DNA of 64,000 nt from DASVCS01 sp036381495 (GTDB taxonomy: Bacteria > Gemmatimonadota > Gemmatimonadetes > Longimicrobiales > RSA9). The notes under the pieces were generated by a model that made no database searches, was not told the DNA's origin, and saw only the letters and a program-made list of their open reading frames with translations. Made by a program: the position numbers and the translations under genes. Positions 33,983-43,809 of this stretch are shown piece by piece; the first letter of the stretch is position 1, and each line of letters opens with the position of its first letter. The DNA is taken from assembly GCA_036381495.1 (NCBI GenBank), contig DASVCS010000159.1, forward strand, positions 74,462 to 138,461, given 5' to 3'.

Positions 33983-35781
33983 TCCGCCACCAGCCTGCCG
34001 ATGGCGCAGTTCTCCGCGATGTCCGTGACCTCGATGCGGAAGCGGCCGTCCGCCTGGGTGTTCAGGTCGGATGGCACCTCGACGACCATGTATTCGTGGG
34101 GCATTCGCTCGATCGCGGAAGGCAGGGGATAGATCACCGAGAAGACCACGTAGCGGTAGCCGTTCGCCGCTGCGTAGCGTACGGTCTCCCCGAACGTAGC
34201 GCGGGGCCGGACGCGCCAGTCGCGCCGTGCGTAGACCGCGAGCGCGGGGTGCCAGCTCACGATCGGCTCGTCGCGGGGGATGACGTCCTCGAGGACGTCG
34301 GCTGCACGGCGGTTGTGTGCGGCGGCGATCTGCTGCGCCGAGCCGACGGCGAGGCCGAGGTAGAGCTGCCGGACATCGTCGCCGAAGAGCACCACGCCGA
34401 CCGTGGTCGCGAGCAGCGCCCCGACGAACCCGCGGCGCAGAGCGCCGGGATGCCGCCGGTCGAAGTGCGCGCCCGCCAGCCGGATCCCGCGGGCGGCGTA
34501 GAAGACGAGGACCGGTGCCAGGAAGAGCTGCGTGCGCGGATCGATGGCGACGACCGTGGCGATCAGGAAGCTCGTGGCCGCGAGCGTGCCCGTCACCGCC
34601 CACTCGGTCGCGGCGTTGCGCCGGCGCGGCGCGAGGAGACCCAGCGCGACCAGCGGCCAGAGGAACCAGGGCACCACGATCTCGAGCGCCCGCACGTAGA
34701 ACCAGAGCCGCTGGAAGGCGCCCGGCGGGTCCGGGCGCGCGCGGTCGATCCTCGCCGTATCGCGCGCGGATGTTTCCGGTCGATCCGGCGGCGTGGCCAC
34801 TGCCCTCTCCGCGTTGCCCGCCGGCGCGGACGTCTTCACCGGCACGCCCCAGTAGTCGCTGGCGAGGTGCACGCCCGAGGCGTCCAGTGCGTAGAGCTGG
34901 CGGACGTACGGCGCGATGCGCCCCTGCCAGAGCATCCCCTCGATCACCTTCGTCGGGCCGCCACCGCCGCCTCCGGCCTCATCGCGGGGAGTCGGGAGCG
35001 AGATCTGGACGCCGCGCCCCGTGAGCGTCCACCGGCCCGTCGCGTCATGGAGGTAGATCCAGTACGGGAGCGCGATGATGATGAAGGCCGCACCGAACGC
35101 GACGCTGCTCGCGAGTCCCCTGAGGCGGCGCCGGACCAGGAGCGTCGCCGCGGCCGCGAGGCCGAGCAGGCCGAACGGGATGACCGCCTCGGGTCGGGCG
35201 AGGTACGCCAGCCCGAAGGCCGCGCCGGCGGCCGCCCAGTCGCGTATGCGACCGCGCTCGAAGCCGCGCAGCACGAAGGCAATGCCGCAGAACAGGAAGA
35301 GGTGGAGTACCGGCTCCGCGCCGACCCACAGGTCCCAGCCGACCCAGAACGGCGAGCCGTAGGGCGCGAGCGAGGGGAGCACGGCGATGAGGATGCACGC
35401 GAGGAGCGCCGTCCGCCGGCCCGCCAGCCGGTTGAAGATGCTCCAGCACGGTAGCACGAGGAGTCCGGACGTGACGGCCGCGACGACGCGGCCGGCCCAG
35501 ACGGCGTCGCCCAGGACACGGTCCACGCCTCCCGCGAGGATCGGAAAGAGCGGCGAGAGCGCGATATGTCGCAGGCCGGAGAGCGTGAAGCCGGCGCCCG
35601 ACCAGAGGTTCCGCCCCAGGAGCAGGTAGAACGCTTCGTCGTACGCCACGTAGTCGCCGCGTCCGAGGAAGAGGACGAGACGGAGCACGACGGCCGCGGG
35701 CACCAGCCAGGCGAGCGGGTGGAGCGGGCGCCGCCCCGCGCGGGCAAAGGAATCCTCGGGCGCTCGAGTCCGCAACCTCAT
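33979..35781 (-). CDS. GT-C family membrane glycosyltransferase (GT39/ArnT-like)
   Basis: 600 residues from the ATG at 35781 (ATGA overlap with the upstream gene). After a first membrane helix comes the acidic loop GRGDYVAYDEAFYLLLGRNL, the D/E-x-D/E-type catalytic loop of lipid-linked sugar transferases, then multiple membrane segments with LARPEAVIPFGLLGLAA. A soluble C-terminal domain ends in GRLVAE. It should move a sugar from a polyprenyl-phosphate carrier to an acceptor outside the cytoplasmic membrane; donor and acceptor unknown. Confidence 0.75.
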   Translation of the reverse strand: MRLRTRAPEDSFARAGRRPLHPLAWLVPAAVVLRLVLFLGRGDYVAYDEAFYLLLGRNLWSGAGFTLSGLRHIALSPLFPILAGGVDRVLGDAVWAGRVVAAVTSGLLVLPCWSIFNRLAGRRTALLACILIAVLPSLAPYGSPFWVGWDLWVGAEPVLHLFLFCGIAFVLRGFERGRIRDWAAAGAAFGLAYLARPEAVIPFGLLGLAAAATLLVRRRLRGLASSVAFGAAFIIIALPYWIYLHDATGRWTLTGRGVQISLPTPRDEAGGGGGGPTKVIEGMLWQGRIAPYVRQLYALDASGVHLASDYWGVPVKTSAPAGNAERAVATPPDRPETSARDTARIDRARPDPPGAFQRLWFYVRALEIVVPWFLWPLVALGLLAPRRRNAATEWAVTGTLAATSFLIATVVAIDPRTQLFLAPVLVFYAARGIRLAGAHFDRRHPGALRRGFVGALLATTVGVVLFGDDVRQLYLGLAVGSAQQIAAAHNRRAADVLEDVIPRDEPIVSWHPALAVYARRDWRVRPRATFGETVRYAAANGYRYVVFSVIYPLPSAIERMPHEYMVVEVPSDLNTQADGRFRIEVTDIAENCAIGRLVAE

Positions 35782-37925
35782 GGAAGCCGCTCGGCGACCG
35801 CATGCGACGCCGGCACGAGGCGCGGCTCCGCGGTACCGAACCAACGCCGCATCTCGACCCTGGAGGCCCGGCGCCGCCGCAGGAGGGCGCGCCGCTCACG
35901 CAGCGCCGCGGGCAACGCGCGCGCCAGGTCCACATGCCCGAGCAGGATCCGCGGGTCGCGCAACAGCGCGTAGCCGTGCCGCACCACCTCCCAGCCGAGG
36001 ATGGCGGGGAGACCGCGGAGCACGTCGAGTGGATGATCGTTCTTCAACATGAGCAGATAGTGGTTCTTCCACGAGTGTCGACGTACACTCAGCGGGATCC
36101 GGTCCTTCGGCGGCGCGCCGGTCCCGGCCCAGCCGCGGATGTGGTAGCCGATCGCCCCGGGTACGTAGCGGACATCCCACCCCAGGAGGCGCGCGCGCCA
36201 GCAGAGGTCGATGTCCTCCTTGTAGGCGAAGAAGGCGTCATCGAAGTATCGGCCGTCCGGGGCGAGATCTTCAAGCATGGCACGGCGCAGGAAGAGCGCG
36301 GCGCCGCAGGCGCTGAAGACGGAGACCTCCCGATCGAACGCAGGCCCATCGGGCCGGCCCTGGCCACGGTCGACCACCATGCGCGAGCGGCGGATGACAT
36401 GTCCGGCGGAGTCGAGCTCGCCGCCGGGCCGGGGCGCGCCGGCCTCGAACGCGTCCGGATTCACCCGGTAGAGCTTGCCCTGGGCGGCGCCGATGCGGGG
36501 GTCGGCATCGAGGCGGTCCCGGAGGCGCGCGAGGTGGTCGGGCGCGAGCACGACATCGGGGTTGAGGACGATGGCGTACGGCGCATCCCCGCGCGCGAGA
36601 CCGGCGTTGGCGCCGGCCGCGTAGCCGATGTTCGCGTCCAGCGCCACGAGCTCGGCTTCGGCGACCTCCGTCCGGACGTACGCGGCCGAGCCATCCGTGC
36701 TGGCGTTGTCGACGACGATGATGCGGACCGGTACCGTGGACTCGCGCAGCGACCGGATGCACGCCGGGAGGTAGCGGCGGCCGTTCCAGTTCACGATGAT
36801 GGCGTCGATCCGTGCACGTCGCACGCCCCCGTCCGTGGGCGGCGCCGCCACGACCGGCGCGATCGCGGTCCCGGTGTGCGTACCGGATGGCGATCGTCCG
36901 GGCCCGCCATCACGGGTGCCGGGATCCGTGCGTGCGCCGCGGGTCGACGCACGATCCAGCCCCGCCTCGGTGTACCGAATCAGCTCGCCCGACCGGTAGA
37001 GCGCCACGGCCGTCCGCACGGCGCGGCGCGCGGCGCGGAGACCGTCTCGATCTCGGGCACTCGAGAACGGCGAGACGACCCGGAGCGCGATCTCCTTGAT
37101 CCACAGATCGAATGTGAGGATGGGGATCGCGAGCCGCCGTAGCCGATCGAGACGATGCTTGCACAGGAACCGGGCGAAGGCGCGATAGAACTGGTGAACC
37201 CGCTTGCCCAGGCCCCATGAGTCGAAGCTGGCGCCTCCGGCGTGAACCGCGCGAACGTCGGGGAGGACGTACAGGCCGTGACCGGCCGATCGGGCGCGGT
37301 AACACCAGTCGACGTCCTCGAACCACATGAAGTAGTCCGGGTCGAGGCGGCCGATGTCCTCGAACGCCGTGCGGCGGACGAGCATCGCCGCGCCGGGCAG
37401 CTGGTCCACGGCGATCGGCCCACGGGCATCGAGGTCGTGCTCGAAGAAACGGCGCGTGAGCCACGGGATGCGCCGAGACACGGGACTCAACACGGTCCAG
37501 AACAGCACGATCTGCGCGAGCGACGGGAACCGGCGGTAGAGGTGCGTGTGGGCGCGGCCATCAGGCCCGGCGAGCAGCGGGGATACGGCCGCGGCCCGCG
37601 GCGTGCTCTCGAGGAAGGCCACGAGCGCGGCGATCGCGTGCGCGCCGATCTCGACATCGGGGTTCAGGATGAGGACGTATTCCCCCGTCGCGTGCTCGAG
37701 GGCGGCGTTGTTGCCCGCGGCGAAGCCGCCGTTCACGGGGGACCGCAACAGCCGTACAGCGGGGAACTCGCGCTCCACCATGTCCGCGCTGCCATCCTCC
37801 GATGCGTTGTCGACGACGATGATCTCGAGATCCTGCGCCGCGCGTGCGCGAGTCAGCGCATCGAGGCAACGGCGCAATGCGTCGCGCGTGTTCCAGTTGA
37901 CGATGGTGGCGGTCACGAGCGCCAT
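35778..37925 (-). CDS. two-domain GT2 glycosyltransferase fusion (WbbL-like)
   Basis: 715 residues from the ATG at 37925. Two GT-A domains in tandem: residues about 1-300 (TATIVNWNTRDALRRCLDAL, VVDNASEDGS, ILNPDVEIG, MWFEDVDWCYRARSAGH) and about 385-690 (DAIIVNWNGRRYLPACIRSL, VVDNASTDGS, VLNPDVVLA, AYKEDIDLCWRARLLGW). Both keep the ED(V/I)DxCxRAR motif of rhamnosyltransferases. A Thr/Gly/Pro-rich linker joins them. One polypeptide may add two successive sugars, plausibly rhamnose from the dTDP-rhamnose pathway encoded nearby. Overlaps neighbours on both sides. Confidence 0.88.
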   Translation of the reverse strand: MALVTATIVNWNTRDALRRCLDALTRARAAQDLEIIVVDNASEDGSADMVEREFPAVRLLRSPVNGGFAAGNNAALEHATGEYVLILNPDVEIGAHAIAALVAFLESTPRAAAVSPLLAGPDGRAHTHLYRRFPSLAQIVLFWTVLSPVSRRIPWLTRRFFEHDLDARGPIAVDQLPGAAMLVRRTAFEDIGRLDPDYFMWFEDVDWCYRARSAGHGLYVLPDVRAVHAGGASFDSWGLGKRVHQFYRAFARFLCKHRLDRLRRLAIPILTFDLWIKEIALRVVSPFSSARDRDGLRAARRAVRTAVALYRSGELIRYTEAGLDRASTRGARTDPGTRDGGPGRSPSGTHTGTAIAPVVAAPPTDGGVRRARIDAIIVNWNGRRYLPACIRSLRESTVPVRIIVVDNASTDGSAAYVRTEVAEAELVALDANIGYAAGANAGLARGDAPYAIVLNPDVVLAPDHLARLRDRLDADPRIGAAQGKLYRVNPDAFEAGAPRPGGELDSAGHVIRRSRMVVDRGQGRPDGPAFDREVSVFSACGAALFLRRAMLEDLAPDGRYFDDAFFAYKEDIDLCWRARLLGWDVRYVPGAIGYHIRGWAGTGAPPKDRIPLSVRRHSWKNHYLLMLKNDHPLDVLRGLPAILGWEVVRHGYALLRDPRILLGHVDLARALPAALRERRALLRRRRASRVEMRRWFGTAEPRLVPASHAVAERLP

Positions 37926-38977
37926 GCGTCCCCCATCCCCGTGCTCCCCGCGGCCGAGTCGATCGATGGCGAATCCTCCGCGGCGGTCTCGGATCGGTGG
38001 GCAGCGGTGCGTCGAGCCGAGGAACCGGGCGACCGGCGCCGCGCGTCCGAGATCCGGGCCCGAAGGCCGGCCAGCCGATTGTACGCTCGGGCGCCCAGAA
38101 GACTCGCCGCCGCGAACGTCCCGCAACGTGGGGACAACGGATCGACGCGGAGCGCCTGCCAGAGAAGCCGTCGCCCCGCGCCGGGCGCACCGTTGGTGAG
38201 CAGCGTGTGCCCCAGTGTGGTGAGCCAGACGGCGCGCGCTCGCCGATCCAGACGTGCCCCGTGCTTCGTCGCGAGCCACGTGCACGCATCGATCAGCGCC
38301 GAGGCGTCGCTCGATATTCCGCCCGGCACGTGAGGCACGTCCACCAGGGGCTCGGGATCGTACACGAAGCTGGTGGCCTCGGCGAGGCGCAACCACAGGT
38401 CCCAATCCTGGAGCCGCGGCAGGCGCTCGTCGAAGCCGCCGATGCGGATCAACAGGTCCCGACGTACCACCGCGCACGAGGTATCGATGACATTGCCTCG
38501 GAGGAGCGCGGATCGCGCGCGATCCCCCGCGGCCGCCGCGGATCCGATCCGCCGCCGGGCGCCACCCGCGTCGAAACGGATGAAGGCGCAGTAGGCCAAC
38601 CCCGGCGCCGTGACGGCGTCCAACTGCCGGAGCTGTCGCTCCAGCTTCGTCGGCGCCCACACCACGTCGTCATCGATGAACGCGACGAACCGGCCCTTTG
38701 CGCGCGCGATCCCCGCGTTTCTCGCGGCAGCCGCGCCCCCGGGCTTCTCCACTCGTTCGATTCCGATGCGCGCGTCGGCCGCGGCGTATCGGGCCAACAC
38801 CGCCGCGGTCTCATCCTCCGAGCCGTCATCGACCACGATCAATTCCAGATCCACGAGCGTCTGCCGGAGCACGCTCTCGATCGCCCGCCCGAGCCATCGG
38901 GCACGGTTTCGCGTCGGCAGGACCACCGAAACGAGCCGATCCCCCTGCGCCACCGGCGCGCGAATCGTCATCGTCAT
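37913..38977 (-). CDS. GT2 family glycosyltransferase
   Basis: 354 residues. GT-A fold: VSVVLPTRNRARWLGRAIESVL, VVDDGSEDET, AAARNAGIARAKGRFVAFIDDDVVW (DXD-like metal site) and LPRLQDWDLWLRLAE. The last 60 residues are Arg/Ser-rich with no recognisable fold. The ATG overlaps the GT4 stop as ATGA; its 3' end overlaps the fusion glycosyltransferase by 13 bases. Confidence 0.88.
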   Translation of the reverse strand: MTMTIRAPVAQGDRLVSVVLPTRNRARWLGRAIESVLRQTLVDLELIVVDDGSEDETAAVLARYAAADARIGIERVEKPGGAAAARNAGIARAKGRFVAFIDDDVVWAPTKLERQLRQLDAVTAPGLAYCAFIRFDAGGARRRIGSAAAAGDRARSALLRGNVIDTSCAVVRRDLLIRIGGFDERLPRLQDWDLWLRLAEATSFVYDPEPLVDVPHVPGGISSDASALIDACTWLATKHGARLDRRARAVWLTTLGHTLLTNGAPGAGRRLLWQALRVDPLSPRCGTFAAASLLGARAYNRLAGLRARISDARRRSPGSSARRTAAHRSETAAEDSPSIDSAAGSTGMGDAWRS

Positions 38978-40155
38978 CCCTCACCCGCGGCGGCTCGCCG
39001 GCTGCGGTCACTACGATCGATGAACTCGTCGTAGATCGATTCGAGCCGGCGATTCAGCTCCACAGGATCATGGTTCACGGCGACGGTGCGCCGGCCCTCG
39101 GCCGCGCGCGCCGCCCACTCCTCCGGGTGGTTCAGCAGATGGCGGAGATGGGCGGCGATCGCCTCGACCTCCCCCTCGGGCGCGAGCAGCGCCGCCGGGG
39201 ACGTCACGAAGGGGATATCCGCGTGATCCGATGCGATGATGGGCAACCCGCGCGCCTGTGCCTCCAACAGCACGGTCGGCGCGCCGCCCTCGCCCTCGCC
39301 GGTTCGAGCCGTTCGGCTCGGGTGCACGAAGAGATGAGCGCGCCGGAGTACGCCCGCGTAATCCTCGTGAGAACGCATGCCGTGGAAGATGATCCGATCC
39401 CCGAATCCGGATCGGCGAGCGAGTACCTCGAGGCGCTGCCGCTCGGGCCCATCGCCCAGGAGCCATAGATCCGCGCTCGGCCACTCCGGCGCAATGCGTG
39501 CGAACGCGCGGATCGTCAGGTCCACGCCCTTCTTCTCGACGAAGCGGCACGCCTGGAGGATGTGGATCCGTCCGTCCGCCGGCATGCGCGGAGGGTCGAA
39601 TGGAAACAGTTCGATCCGGATCGGGATGGGATGAACGCGCGCACGGTCCGGGGGGCAGCCCAACGAGATGATGCGATCGCGAAGGTGCGGCCCCTCCGCG
39701 AGGACGGAGCCCACCCGGGCGAACAGCTCCACGAGGAGCCGGCGCCACTTGCGTTGCCGGGGCAGGCGCGTGGCGTCGAAACCGTAGAAGGTGGCGACCA
39801 GCGGGATGCCTGCCGCATGAGCGACCGGCGCCGCGACGACCGCCTCTTCCGCGAAGTGGGCATGCAGCACATCGGGTCGCACGGCATCCAGCGCCCGGCG
39901 CAGGATCCGCCTGCGCGACCGGATCCGGAGCACGACCGAGGTGGTGCGGACCAGCGCCGTCAACACCCGGCCGCCCGGATCCCGCTCCAGTCGGACCGGC
40001 CCGGGGACCGGGAACTCCTCCGGGTTCACGCGACCGTGCGTGACCAGTACGGGAGCATAGCGCCGATGCCGCGAGACGGTCTCATGGATGAACGTCTCGG
40101 AGCGCGGGAGGTAGAGTTCCCGGTAATGCGCCACGATGCGCGGCGGAGCGCTCAT
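38974..40155 (-). CDS. GT4 family glycosyltransferase
   Basis: 393 residues, GT-B fold. N-terminal half contains SETFIHETVSRHRRY and LHAHFAEEAVVAAPVAHA; the C-terminal nucleotide-sugar half has ILQACRFVEKKGVDLTIRAF, LLGDGPERQRLE and GEGGAPTVLLEAQARGLPII (E-x7-E type motif). Similar to AmsK/ExoL-type enzymes by layout. GAGGAG precedes the ATG. A 166-base gap separates it from asnB upstream, the largest within the glycan run. Confidence 0.88.
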   Translation of the reverse strand: MSAPPRIVAHYRELYLPRSETFIHETVSRHRRYAPVLVTHGRVNPEEFPVPGPVRLERDPGGRVLTALVRTTSVVLRIRSRRRILRRALDAVRPDVLHAHFAEEAVVAAPVAHAAGIPLVATFYGFDATRLPRQRKWRRLLVELFARVGSVLAEGPHLRDRIISLGCPPDRARVHPIPIRIELFPFDPPRMPADGRIHILQACRFVEKKGVDLTIRAFARIAPEWPSADLWLLGDGPERQRLEVLARRSGFGDRIIFHGMRSHEDYAGVLRRAHLFVHPSRTARTGEGEGGAPTVLLEAQARGLPIIASDHADIPFVTSPAALLAPEGEVEAIAAHLRHLLNHPEEWAARAAEGRRTVAVNHDPVELNRRLESIYDEFIDRSDRSRRAAAGEG

Positions 40156-40321
40156 CCGCGCGACTCCTCCCCACCCCGGCCCGTTCGCGGCGCGAACACC
40201 GTCGATGCCGGACCCGCGTCAACCGCCGGATATCGGCCCTCCGGACGAAGCCCGACCGCGAACGTGCGACGGGGCGCAACGCCGTGCCCGGCGGATCGGT
40301 CGCACCGCCGTTCGATCGGCC

Positions 40322-42301
40322 TCATTGCGAGCCGATCCTGACTCCGCGGATCATGCGGCGGTGCCATAGCTCCAGGCTCAAGATCCGCCAGAGCAACGCT
40401 GGATCCACCGCGCACAGGCGTTGCTGGTCCTCGAGGATCGGACCCTGGCGCAGGTAGGGGTTGTCCATGGTGCGAAAGATGGCCGCTACGTTGGCGTGGC
40501 TCTCCGCCAGCCATCGCGCCAGCGGAAAGGGAAAGCCCATCTTGACTCGCCGCCAGGTGACGGAGCGAGGCAGGACGTCCTCGACGGTCTTGCGGAGGAG
40601 CCACTTCGTCCAACCGCCCCGAATCAGATGATCGAGCGGCAGTCGGAACGCGAACTCGACGACGCGATGATCGAGGAACGGCACGCGCGGCTCGAGCGGG
40701 ATCCCCATGTTGGCCTTGTCACCGGAGGCCAGCCAGTAGGGCATCTTGAAGCGCGTCATGTTCGCGATCAGGAGGCGGTGGAGGTCGCGATGCGGCGGCC
40801 CCTGCCCCGCGTGGGGGGTCGACGCGAGATTCGGCTGGACCCATCGCTCGATCGGATCCGGTGCCGTGGCCGGCCGCGACCGCGAGACACGACGCCCTGC
40901 GTGCAGCAGCGCGCGTGGATCGGCCACGATCCTGCGCCGATAATGGCGCGCAACCGCCGGTACGAGCCTGGCCAGTATCCGCGCGCACTCCATGAGGGCG
41001 TGCGGGCTCCTCCGCCCTCGAAGCAGGGAGTGGAGGTACGCGAAGAGGTACTCATCGTAGCCGGCGAAGAGTTCGTCGCCGGCCGAGCCTGCGACCAGGA
41101 CCTTGAAGCCGTCACATCGAATCCTCCGCCGAAGCGATTGGTTCGTATGCAGGTTGACGGAGTGGAACGGCTCTTCTTGAAGAGCGACGAACTGATCCGC
41201 ATCGCTCCAGAAGCTGTCGAGATCGGGGAGGATGGTCCTGTGATCGAGCCGATGCCGCGCCGCGACCCGCCGGGCGTAGGCGGATTCGTCCCATCGTGGA
41301 TCGCGGAACGCAACCGTATAGGCGTGAACACGGTGACCGGCAGTGCTCGCGAGGGCGACCAGACTCGATGAATCGAGGCCACCGCTCAACTCGAAGGCGA
41401 CCGGGACGTCGGCCCGCAGTCGCAGCGCGATCGCATCGGTGAGCAGGGCCCGGAGCTCCATCTGCGATTCCCGGAGCGGACGCCGCGCCGGCGCCTCGTC
41501 CCTGGAGGTCGGCAAGCGCCAGTACCGCTCCGTTCTTCGCTGCCCACCCGACCGAATCACCAGGCTGGTTCCGGGCGCGAGGCACCGTATGCCCTTGTAG
41601 AAGGTCCGGTCGTCGAGGTCCCGCCACCCGTAGCGCAGGTAGTCGAGGATCTTGTCTTCTTCCACGGCCACGGTGTCCGCCACGGCCGGATGGAGGAGCA
41701 GGGCCTTGATCTCGGAACCGAAGATGAGGCGGCCGTTCGCCTCCGCGAGGTACAGCGGCCGCTGGCCATGTCGATCCCGGCTGAGCACGAGTTCGCAGTG
41801 CTCGGCGTCGTACAGCGCGATCGCCCACATACCGTTGAAGCGGGAGAAGCACCCGAGCCGCCATTGCCGAAAAGCCGCTACCACCACCTCGGTGTCCGAA
41901 GCGGTACGGAAGCGATGGCCGAAATCTTCCAGCTCACGCCGCAGTTCCAGATAATTGTAGATCTCGCCGTTGAACACGAGGCAAACGCGGCCATCGGCGT
42001 CGGTGAACGGCTGGTGGGCCGCGGAGGAGAGATCGATGATCGAGAAGCGCCGGTGCGCAAGGCCCAGATCGATTCCCGGACCGGGTTGCGCAGCGCGCAC
42101 GTCCGGGAATCGCGCGCGGATCTCGGCCGGACTGTCCTTGCTCGCGTAGCGATGAATCTGTCCCGTCCGACTCGCGATCAGAGCGTATCCCTCTCCATCG
42201 GGCCCGCGATGGGCAATGGCATCGGCCATGCGAGGCAGGACAGCGACGTCGCTCGCGCTCAGTTCGTCCTGGAAGGCCAGGATTCCGACGATCCCGCACA
42301 T
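40322..42301 (-). CDS. asparagine synthase (glutamine-hydrolysing)-like protein
   Basis: 659 residues. N-terminal Ntn glutaminase with Cys2 exposed after Met removal (MCGIVGILAF), HRGPDGEGY, HRRFSIIDLS, VFNGEIYNYLELR; C-terminal synthetase domain with PP-loop FELSGGLDSSSLVAL and GSAGDELFAGYDEY. Such AsnB homologues in polysaccharide loci usually amidate a sugar acid or another component rather than make free asparagine. Followed immediately by the glycan genes and preceded by the flippase gene (14-base gap). Confidence 0.9.
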   Translation of the reverse strand: MCGIVGILAFQDELSASDVAVLPRMADAIAHRGPDGEGYALIASRTGQIHRYASKDSPAEIRARFPDVRAAQPGPGIDLGLAHRRFSIIDLSSAAHQPFTDADGRVCLVFNGEIYNYLELRRELEDFGHRFRTASDTEVVVAAFRQWRLGCFSRFNGMWAIALYDAEHCELVLSRDRHGQRPLYLAEANGRLIFGSEIKALLLHPAVADTVAVEEDKILDYLRYGWRDLDDRTFYKGIRCLAPGTSLVIRSGGQRRTERYWRLPTSRDEAPARRPLRESQMELRALLTDAIALRLRADVPVAFELSGGLDSSSLVALASTAGHRVHAYTVAFRDPRWDESAYARRVAARHRLDHRTILPDLDSFWSDADQFVALQEEPFHSVNLHTNQSLRRRIRCDGFKVLVAGSAGDELFAGYDEYLFAYLHSLLRGRRSPHALMECARILARLVPAVARHYRRRIVADPRALLHAGRRVSRSRPATAPDPIERWVQPNLASTPHAGQGPPHRDLHRLLIANMTRFKMPYWLASGDKANMGIPLEPRVPFLDHRVVEFAFRLPLDHLIRGGWTKWLLRKTVEDVLPRSVTWRRVKMGFPFPLARWLAESHANVAAIFRTMDNPYLRQGPILEDQQRLCAVDPALLWRILSLELWHRRMIRGVRIGSQ

Positions 42302-42315
42302 CTCGGCGGCCTTTC

Positions 42316-43809
42316 CTATTTCTCGGCGAGCCGAGCGCGATGCAGTCGCGACCGGGCCCACGAGACATCGGCCATGGCCAGCGTCTCCAGGATCTCGCGA
42401 AGCACGGCCGGCCGGTAGCGGAACAACGCCCATGCGTAGGTGGCGATTCCGAGCGGGATCCCGAAGGCCAGCACGACGGCGGGAGCGCCCACATCCAGCA
42501 CGTCCAGAAGGCCGCGGAATGCGGCCAACGCCGCCACCATGACGAGGCTGGCCGCCGCGATGCGCCCCAGCGCGCGGCCGAGATCCTTCAGGCGCAACCC
42601 GATCAACTTGAGCGCGACGTGGAAGTTCAAGGGCGAGAGCACGGTGTTGACCAGCAAGCGTGCGACCGCGACGCCGACGAGCCCCCACGCCAACCCGACC
42701 CACATCGCCACGGTGGTCACGATCCCGACGGCAACGCTCCACAGCAGGAGCCATCCCGTACGCGCCTTGGCCATGTACACGTTGCCCGTGGTCGATCCGA
42801 TCGACTGTGCCAGCCCGACGGGGCCGAGGAGAACCAGGAGCAGCGCCGTCTGCGCCCATGATTTGCCCAGAACCGCGAGTACGAACGGCTCCGCGACGAG
42901 CATGGCACCGAGAATCATCGGGAAGCTGAGGAGCGCGATCGCGCTGCACACGTTCAGGTAAGCCCGACCGAAGCGTGCATCATCTTCCTGCATGGACGAC
43001 AGCGCCGGGAACAACACGCGGCCGACCACCTGGGAGAGCGCGGTCACGGGGAACTGAATCAGGCGCCAGGCGATGTCGTAGAAGCCCAGCGCCGTCGCGC
43101 CGAGGAAACGCCCGATCAGCAGATTGTCGATGCTCTGGATGATGTAGCCCGCGATGTTCGACCCGGAGAGGTTCAGACTGTAGGACGCCACCGACCGCAC
43201 TTCGGCCCAGCGGACGCGGAACACCGGACGAAAGCGGGAGGCCACCAGCACGCCGCCGGTCTCGGTCGCGGCGCGCGTCAACTGTTGCCCGACGAGGCTC
43301 CATACGCCGCGATCGTTCAACGCCATCACGATCCCGGTCGCGGCGCCGAGCGTGACGGCCAGGAGCTGGACGCGCGTCAAACGGGCAAACGCGAATTCAC
43401 GGCTCAGCAAAGCCGTCGGCACCCCGCCGAACCCCGTCAGCGCGAAGAGCACGCTCAGCACCCGCAGGATCGGCGCGACCTTGGGCTCCTGGTAGGCGGC
43501 GGCCACCGCCGGCGCGGCCGCGTACACGAGCAGTGCAAAGGCCCCACCGACGAGTCCGCTGATCCAGAACAGGCTGCTCGCGAGTTCGCGGGAGATGTTC
43601 CGGCGCTGGATCAATGCGGCGGAGAAGCCCAGATCGCCGGCGACGGAGATCAGCCCGATCGCCAGCATGGCCATTCCCAGCAGGCCGAAGGCCTCGGGCG
43701 AGAGCAGACGCACCAGGACGACCGTCGTGATCAAGGTGACGACGTGCTCGGCGAAGCGAGCGGCGGCGGACCACCGGAAACCGGAAACGACCTCGCGCGC
43801 GAGGCTCAT
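42316..43809 (-). CDS. Wzx-type lipopolysaccharide/polysaccharide flippase
   Basis: 497 residues, hydrophobic throughout, about 12-14 membrane segments. The MATE-like polysaccharide transporter pattern is clear: VVSGFRWSAAARFAEHVVTLI, LLSPEAFGLLGMAMLAIGLI, LGFSAALIQRR, DNLLIGRFLGATALGFYDIA. It should flip undecaprenyl-linked repeat units across the inner membrane. ATGA overlap with the methyltransferase upstream. No Wzy polymerase was recognised nearby. Confidence 0.88.
   Translation of the reverse strand: MSLAREVVSGFRWSAAARFAEHVVTLITTVVLVRLLSPEAFGLLGMAMLAIGLISVAGDLGFSAALIQRRNISRELASSLFWISGLVGGAFALLVYAAAPAVAAAYQEPKVAPILRVLSVLFALTGFGGVPTALLSREFAFARLTRVQLLAVTLGAATGIVMALNDRGVWSLVGQQLTRAATETGGVLVASRFRPVFRVRWAEVRSVASYSLNLSGSNIAGYIIQSIDNLLIGRFLGATALGFYDIAWRLIQFPVTALSQVVGRVLFPALSSMQEDDARFGRAYLNVCSAIALLSFPMILGAMLVAEPFVLAVLGKSWAQTALLLVLLGPVGLAQSIGSTTGNVYMAKARTGWLLLWSVAVGIVTTVAMWVGLAWGLVGVAVARLLVNTVLSPLNFHVALKLIGLRLKDLGRALGRIAAASLVMVAALAAFRGLLDVLDVGAPAVVLAFGIPLGIATYAWALFRYRPAVLREILETLAMADVSWARSRLHRARLAEK

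Noticed and set aside
32108..34603. 831-residue reading of the TPR membrane protein
   Set aside because: The upstream 207 residues are out-of-frame Arg-rich translation of the GT-C gene; the ATG at 33982 overlaps its stop and starts a membrane helix.
35778..38660. 960-residue reading of the fused glycosyltransferase
   Set aside because: The extra N-terminal part is an alternative frame of the upstream gene; the ATG at 37925 begins a proper GT2 domain.
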